Source: Lateolabrax maculatus (taxonomy: Eukaryota > Chordata > Actinopteri > Acropomatiformes > Lateolabracidae). From it: a stretch of 64,000 nt of DNA. A program made the position numbers and the translations under genes. Numbering within the stretch: the first letter of the stretch is position 1; every line of letters begins with the position of its first letter. Below the pieces are notes generated by a model. That model ran no database searches, was not told where the DNA came from, and saw only the letters and a program-made list of their open reading frames with translations. The stretch covers positions 11,387,001 to 11,451,000 of the forward strand of contig CM062214.1 of the NCBI GenBank assembly GCA_031216445.1, read 5' to 3'. Positions 60,180 to 64,000 of the stretch are shown here, one piece after another.

Positions 60180-60480
60180 GCTGGGCTGAGGATGTTGATT
60201 TAACTCATATCACCACAGGCTTGGGGAATATGGGGAACCCCTATTAATGCAAGGCGACCAGTGATTTTAATATGTTGGGGATCATTTGAAATTTTTGATT
60301 GGAAATATGTGAGCAGTCAGCCAATTTAAATGCTATTACATGTCCAAATAAAAATAATATCTCGTAGGTTAATGTGGCTTGGCTTAATTAAGTTGTTTTT
60401 AAGAACCAGCTGAACTAATATAAACGCAGACCATTATTTGTGTTATTATAATTGGACTAATCACTCATCCAAAAGATTAA
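60180..60480. other. Conserved-element-like non-coding block
   Basis: Non-repetitive and AT-rich, with homeodomain- and POU-like words (CTATTAATGCAAGG, CCAATTTAAATG, GGCTTAATTAAG, TATAATTGG) and no simple repeats. It has the strongest CNE-like texture in the window and lies 540 bp downstream (minus strand) of the candidate exon. Confidence 0.35.
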
Positions 60481-61021
60481 CATTTGAAGAACTTTAGAAG
60501 TTAAATATTGCTTTTGTCAAATATTGCAGACACTAGATTTTCCATTCCTATCACGGACGAGTTGGCTATTGTCATGTGCCACTTCCATTTTGGAGGTTTA
60601 TGGTTATACAGTTTAATATCAGCCTTGCAAAATGATAAAGGCTTATGTATATATATTATGAGAGAAATATATAAAAGCAAACACGGCTGTTTCAAATAAC
60701 ATGGTGAGTAGCCAACAGAGCCTTTAAGGCACATTTAAAATTTCCCCTGCAACACACTGCACAGCTAAATGAGGCAATCAATCACCTAATGCTTTTGCTA
60801 ATAGGCACATATTTGACTGTTTTAATAACTTGTGTGCAATAAGTGTGCAAGTTTAACATGAATAAGAGCTATTCTTTGGGAGAGTGGTACTGTATGATAG
60901 AATACACTCCTAGATTCACTAAAAATGCATACAAAGGGTCTCTATTTTAAGACAAAGCATGTGAAAGGTTATGTAAAAGACACTAAAGTCAAAGAAATTC
61001 AGATCAGATCAAGCTATTAAC
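60481..61021. other. Non-coding sequence flanking the candidate exon
   Basis: 60690-60860 is also AT-rich and non-repetitive, possibly conserved. No second exon recognised. Confidence 0.45.
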
Positions 61022-61179
61022 CTGGAGATAGAGATCCCAGGACAGAGAAGAGGAGAAGCCAGTTGGTTCCCACTGTAGGTCCGGATATTATGGTATCCAT
61101 TTCCAAAGGAACGTGTCTGCTGGTTCCTTCTCAGCAGTGCTCTGCTCATCACCTCATCACTGACAAGGTTACTGATGTC
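61022..61179 (-). CDS. Candidate internal coding exon of an unidentified gene (minus strand)
   Basis: Seen: on the minus strand a pyrimidine-rich tract ending CTCAG (acceptor AG at 61180-61181) precedes a 158-nt segment, which ends in CAG followed by GTTAAT (donor GT at 61020-61021). Only one of the three frames is open. It gives 52 codons plus two bases, starting DISNLVSDEVMSRALLRR, with NGYHNIRTYSGN in the middle and ending LLCPGISIS. The peptide is free of simple-sequence bias and rich in Ser, Arg and Asn. It has no membrane segment, no signal peptide and one cysteine. The exon starts in phase 0 and ends in phase 2. The donor is weak because the base at +5 is A rather than G, so the exon may be alternatively spliced. 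The acceptor is ordinary. I do not recognise the family; a cytoplasmic, Ser/Arg-rich linker is only an impression. No neighbouring exon lies within several kb, which fits a gene with long introns. Chance is the alternative: a 158-nt open frame between splice-like sites is not rare in 64 kb. Confidence 0.5.
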
Positions 61180-62939
61180 CTGAGAGGGAAGGCATGTTGA
61201 GGAGGAGAACCTGATCAAGGTTAAGCCCCATTCAACCCCTTTACTTAATTATTGCCATTAGCTCCACAGGCAGATCCACTCTGACCCCATCACCTCTGGT
61301 CCTCAGAGATTAATCACACACAGACTGACACTGATACACGTGTGTATATACGCACTCACAAATATTTAAAAAGCATGTGGTATGTCCATATTCACATGGG
61401 ATGTACTCTCTCTGCAATACTGAAGTCATTATGGAGCATTCTGCGTGTATGTTAGGCTGAGGGTGATTAAGAAACAGCATTACCGCCAAAGCAACTTCAT
61501 CCAGTTTATCAGATCCCAGATCACTGCATAATCTGGCCCTAATTAACCCCCACAGGCAACATCTGCATGCATGTACACATGTGCGCAAGAGGGGGTATGT
61601 GAGTGCTTGTACTGTAAATTGAGTGTGAATTCTTATAACGGGCTGCTAAGTGGCCGTGGGTGCAATGTGACCCCTGTGTTTGAGGTTGGAACGAACGGCC
61701 ACTATACACACGCTTAGGGCCGTGAAACTGCACACAGAGACATCCCAGTGAATACAAACCCCTTCTTTTCAATAGTTAAAAAACATATAAAACACATTCA
61801 AACAACATTAAAAAACACAAGCTGCCTAGCAGCTGTTTTTTAAATGAGTACCATTCGTTTGCCTTACCCATTAAACTGTGAAAGCGCCTAAAGGGGGATC
61901 AGTAATCACTTTATGTAGGACTGCTTATATACAGCCAGATAGAAAGAAGACCCTTCTCCGCCTCTCAGTAAGAAATCAGAGGCCGTCATGTGTGTGAGGC
62001 GCATGTAAAGGCAAGGGCCAGGTCAGGCAGAAATCCTCCGTGTGAACCAGAAGAGGCCTGATAGGAGTCCTGGGACCCACTTAATGAATCACTCCGTAGT
62101 CTGGACACACATCCCCGGCCCCAGGAGAGGGCCTCTGTGAGCTCTCAGTACTCATCTCTCATCTCTACATGGGACTTCTCATACGTGACATAGAAAATGT
62201 TACAGTATAATTCACAGGGAACAAGAGCACTTCATTAAAGAGCTCTTCAAAGGGGGACAGGGGCAGGAGGGAGGGTCTTTTCCGAAAGTCAAACAAGACG
62301 AGGGGGGTATATTAACTACCTCTCCTGGACAAGTGGGAGAATTAAGGACATGAGGAATCAGGTGGTTTTCTCAAAGTTCAGCTCTCCTTTCATTGCGTTC
62401 GTTTGACATACAGTCTACAGTATATGTTTTAGAAAAGGAGACAGGTGCTGTGTGTTTTGTGTGTGCATTTGTGTTTGTGTCAGTGGGAGCTCAGCCTACT
62501 TATAGTGTGTTTAGGGCAGAGAAAATGTGTTTTTTAATTAAAAGGTCTGCTTGATTTAGTGTTGTGCTCAGGGAGAGACAGACATACAAAGAAAGAGGGA
62601 GAGCAGGAATGAAATAAGAAGAGGAGGAGGCCCAGAGTAAGGCTAACACACACCCTGCCGACAAGCACATCTCTCTCAGGCTTAATGAGCCTGATCTAGC
62701 CTGGACTCTTCATCAGTTGGGATGGTAAATTCTGGAATAACAAATCATTATGCCAACTCAAATCATGTCTGTCTGCAGCATGCTTGTAAATGTATTCCTG
62801 TGTCTGTCTGTCTCTTGTCTGGCTGTATTTGTCAGTGCTAAGAGAGACATCCAAAAGTGCTGATACACATTCAGGCATATGCAAGAATACAGAGCTGGGC
62901 GTGCACACACACGCACACACAGCTCCTCCAGGTAAAGGT
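61180..62939. other. Non-coding unique sequence upstream (minus strand) of the candidate exon
   Basis: 62030-62130 and 62235-62330 are GC-moderate unique blocks. 62570-62640 is purine-rich. No upstream exon recognised. Confidence 0.5.
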
Positions 62940-63130
62940 TTGAATATTTAATAATGTCTCATTAATGAGTGGATATAAGAGGTTGAGGTATAATGACACT
63001 GGCGAAGACAGAGTAATAAATTCAGGTCCTATGCAAGCCTAATCAGCCCAAGTCGCACAGACACAATCACAAGCTTAAGGGCATTAGAAACATGAGCCAA
63101 CAACACCAAATGTTCCCAAATTCCAGCTCA
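62940..63130. other. Conserved-element-like block with a homeodomain-type palindrome
   Basis: Contains the perfect 12-bp palindrome CTCATTAATGAG (62958-62969), two inverted TAAT cores as in dimeric paired-homeodomain sites, within AT-rich unique sequence. Conservation and binding are not shown. Confidence 0.3.
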
Positions 63131-63735
63131 GAAGACGAGGCTTCTCCTCTAAACCTAAACCCAAACCTTTAAAAAGGTTCTTCTTTTTCCTTGCAAAATA
63201 CAAGAATCCCCTCTAAATTTCCCATCAGGTTGAGTGGCGTGTTGGGCTGTACTTATCTATTCGATCTTTAGCTTATTTCAGACCAAGGACTACAGTAGGA
63301 AAAATGAAACATTAAAACAACATCCCAGTTAAATGATAAAAAAAAAAAAAGAAACAGGCATACATACCATCTACAGAAAATAAATTGGCAACAATTTTGA
63401 TCATCGATTATTCATATCACTGTAATATGAATATGTTTGTGTTTTGAGCTGTTGGTGGCACAAAACACAATATTTAAAAGACATGACCTTGGGTTCTCAG
63501 AAACACTTCACATTTTGTTTGTTTTTTAGCAATGCATCAATTTTGTTATTCTCTACATTTTCCAATCTGCACACATTTATACAATTCTATATAAAAAAAA
63601 TGTATTATGGAATTTCCTCATTGTTCTGACAAACGTACTGAAAGCACTGCACTATAAAATCTTGGCATACACAATGCCATGAGACTCAAAAAATGTAAAC
63701 GGACAATAAAATGTAAAAAGGATGTGAAAATTACA

Positions 63736-63737
<2 letters not shown>
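63131..63737. other. Non-coding, AT-rich
   Basis: A13 run at about 63339-63351. Nothing recognised. Confidence 0.6.

Positions 63738-63780
<43 letters not shown>
63738..63780. repeat. (CA)n microsatellite, about 21 units
   Basis: Perfect tract. Confidence 0.98.
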
Positions 63781-63782
<2 letters not shown>

Positions 63783-64000
63783 TTACTTGTGTCAATGTCC
63801 AATTACTATTGCCGTCTTCCCCTGTGTTTTGGATACATGAAGTATGATGATACATTTTGCTCGAATTAGTCATTACAAGCAATTACCAGCTTTAGCCCAC
63901 AAACACAGGATATGCTTCCTCCATTAGACATGTACTCTGACAGTCGCTTTTCACATTAAATTAGCCCATTTACACACACACTCAGAACTGCTCATGTACA

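Overview
The composition and repeats point to nuclear DNA of a ray-finned fish, probably a percomorph teleost. The evidence is a very high density of (CA)n/(GT)n microsatellites (about forty tracts in 64 kb), few CpGs and no CpG island, long polypurine/polypyrimidine stretches, and fragments of several dispersed repeats that I recognise from memory as teleost-specific. There is no prokaryotic gene organisation, no CRISPR array, no rRNA or tRNA, and no intact transposase, integrase or reverse transcriptase. The species cannot be named from this window.

The window is almost entirely non-coding and is best read as a large intron and/or intergenic DNA. The strongest coding candidate is one minus-strand exon at 61022-61179. 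It has a good acceptor, 52 codons of ordinary open protein sequence and a CAG/GT donor. A second, weaker minus-strand element at 2476-2530 has a strong donor (CAG/GTAAG) and a branch-point/pyrimidine tract, but no AG where the acceptor should be. If used, it would continue the reading frame of the 61-kb exon exactly. If both belong to one gene, that gene runs on the minus strand and about 58 kb of this window is its intron. I could not identify the protein.

Layout. 0-12 kb: microsatellites, purine/pyrimidine tracts, the exon-like element at 2.5 kb and an old dispersed repeat at 3.9-4.25 kb. 12-31 kb: dispersed-repeat fragments at 12.2, 17.1, 19.65, 21.75, 25.1, 28.9 and 30.6 kb, separated by single-copy sequence. 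This stretch includes a 13-bp hairpin at 22.74 kb, a 19-bp hairpin at 23.65 kb and a doublet of RFX-like sites at 23.8 kb. 31-48 kb: mostly unique sequence with non-repetitive AT-rich blocks that look like vertebrate conserved non-coding elements, plus repeat copies at 34.5 and 39.4 kb, a long (GA)n and a (CGCA)n. 48-60 kb: the densest microsatellite region, with poly-C and poly-G runs, a compound (GT)n(AT)n tract and repeat copies at 56.65 and 58.1 kb. 60-64 kb: the candidate exon, flanked by more AT-rich, CNE-like sequence.

I found no cluster of genes working together and no evidence of a new biological system. The observations most worth checking are the orphan exon pair, two perfect hairpins, the RFX-like doublet, recurrent inverted CA/GT pairs with 167-196 bp spacers, and G-quadruplex-prone tracts. 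Most ORFs longer than 60 codons here are either read-throughs of CA/GT repeats (His-Thr or Cys-Val strings) or chance frames.
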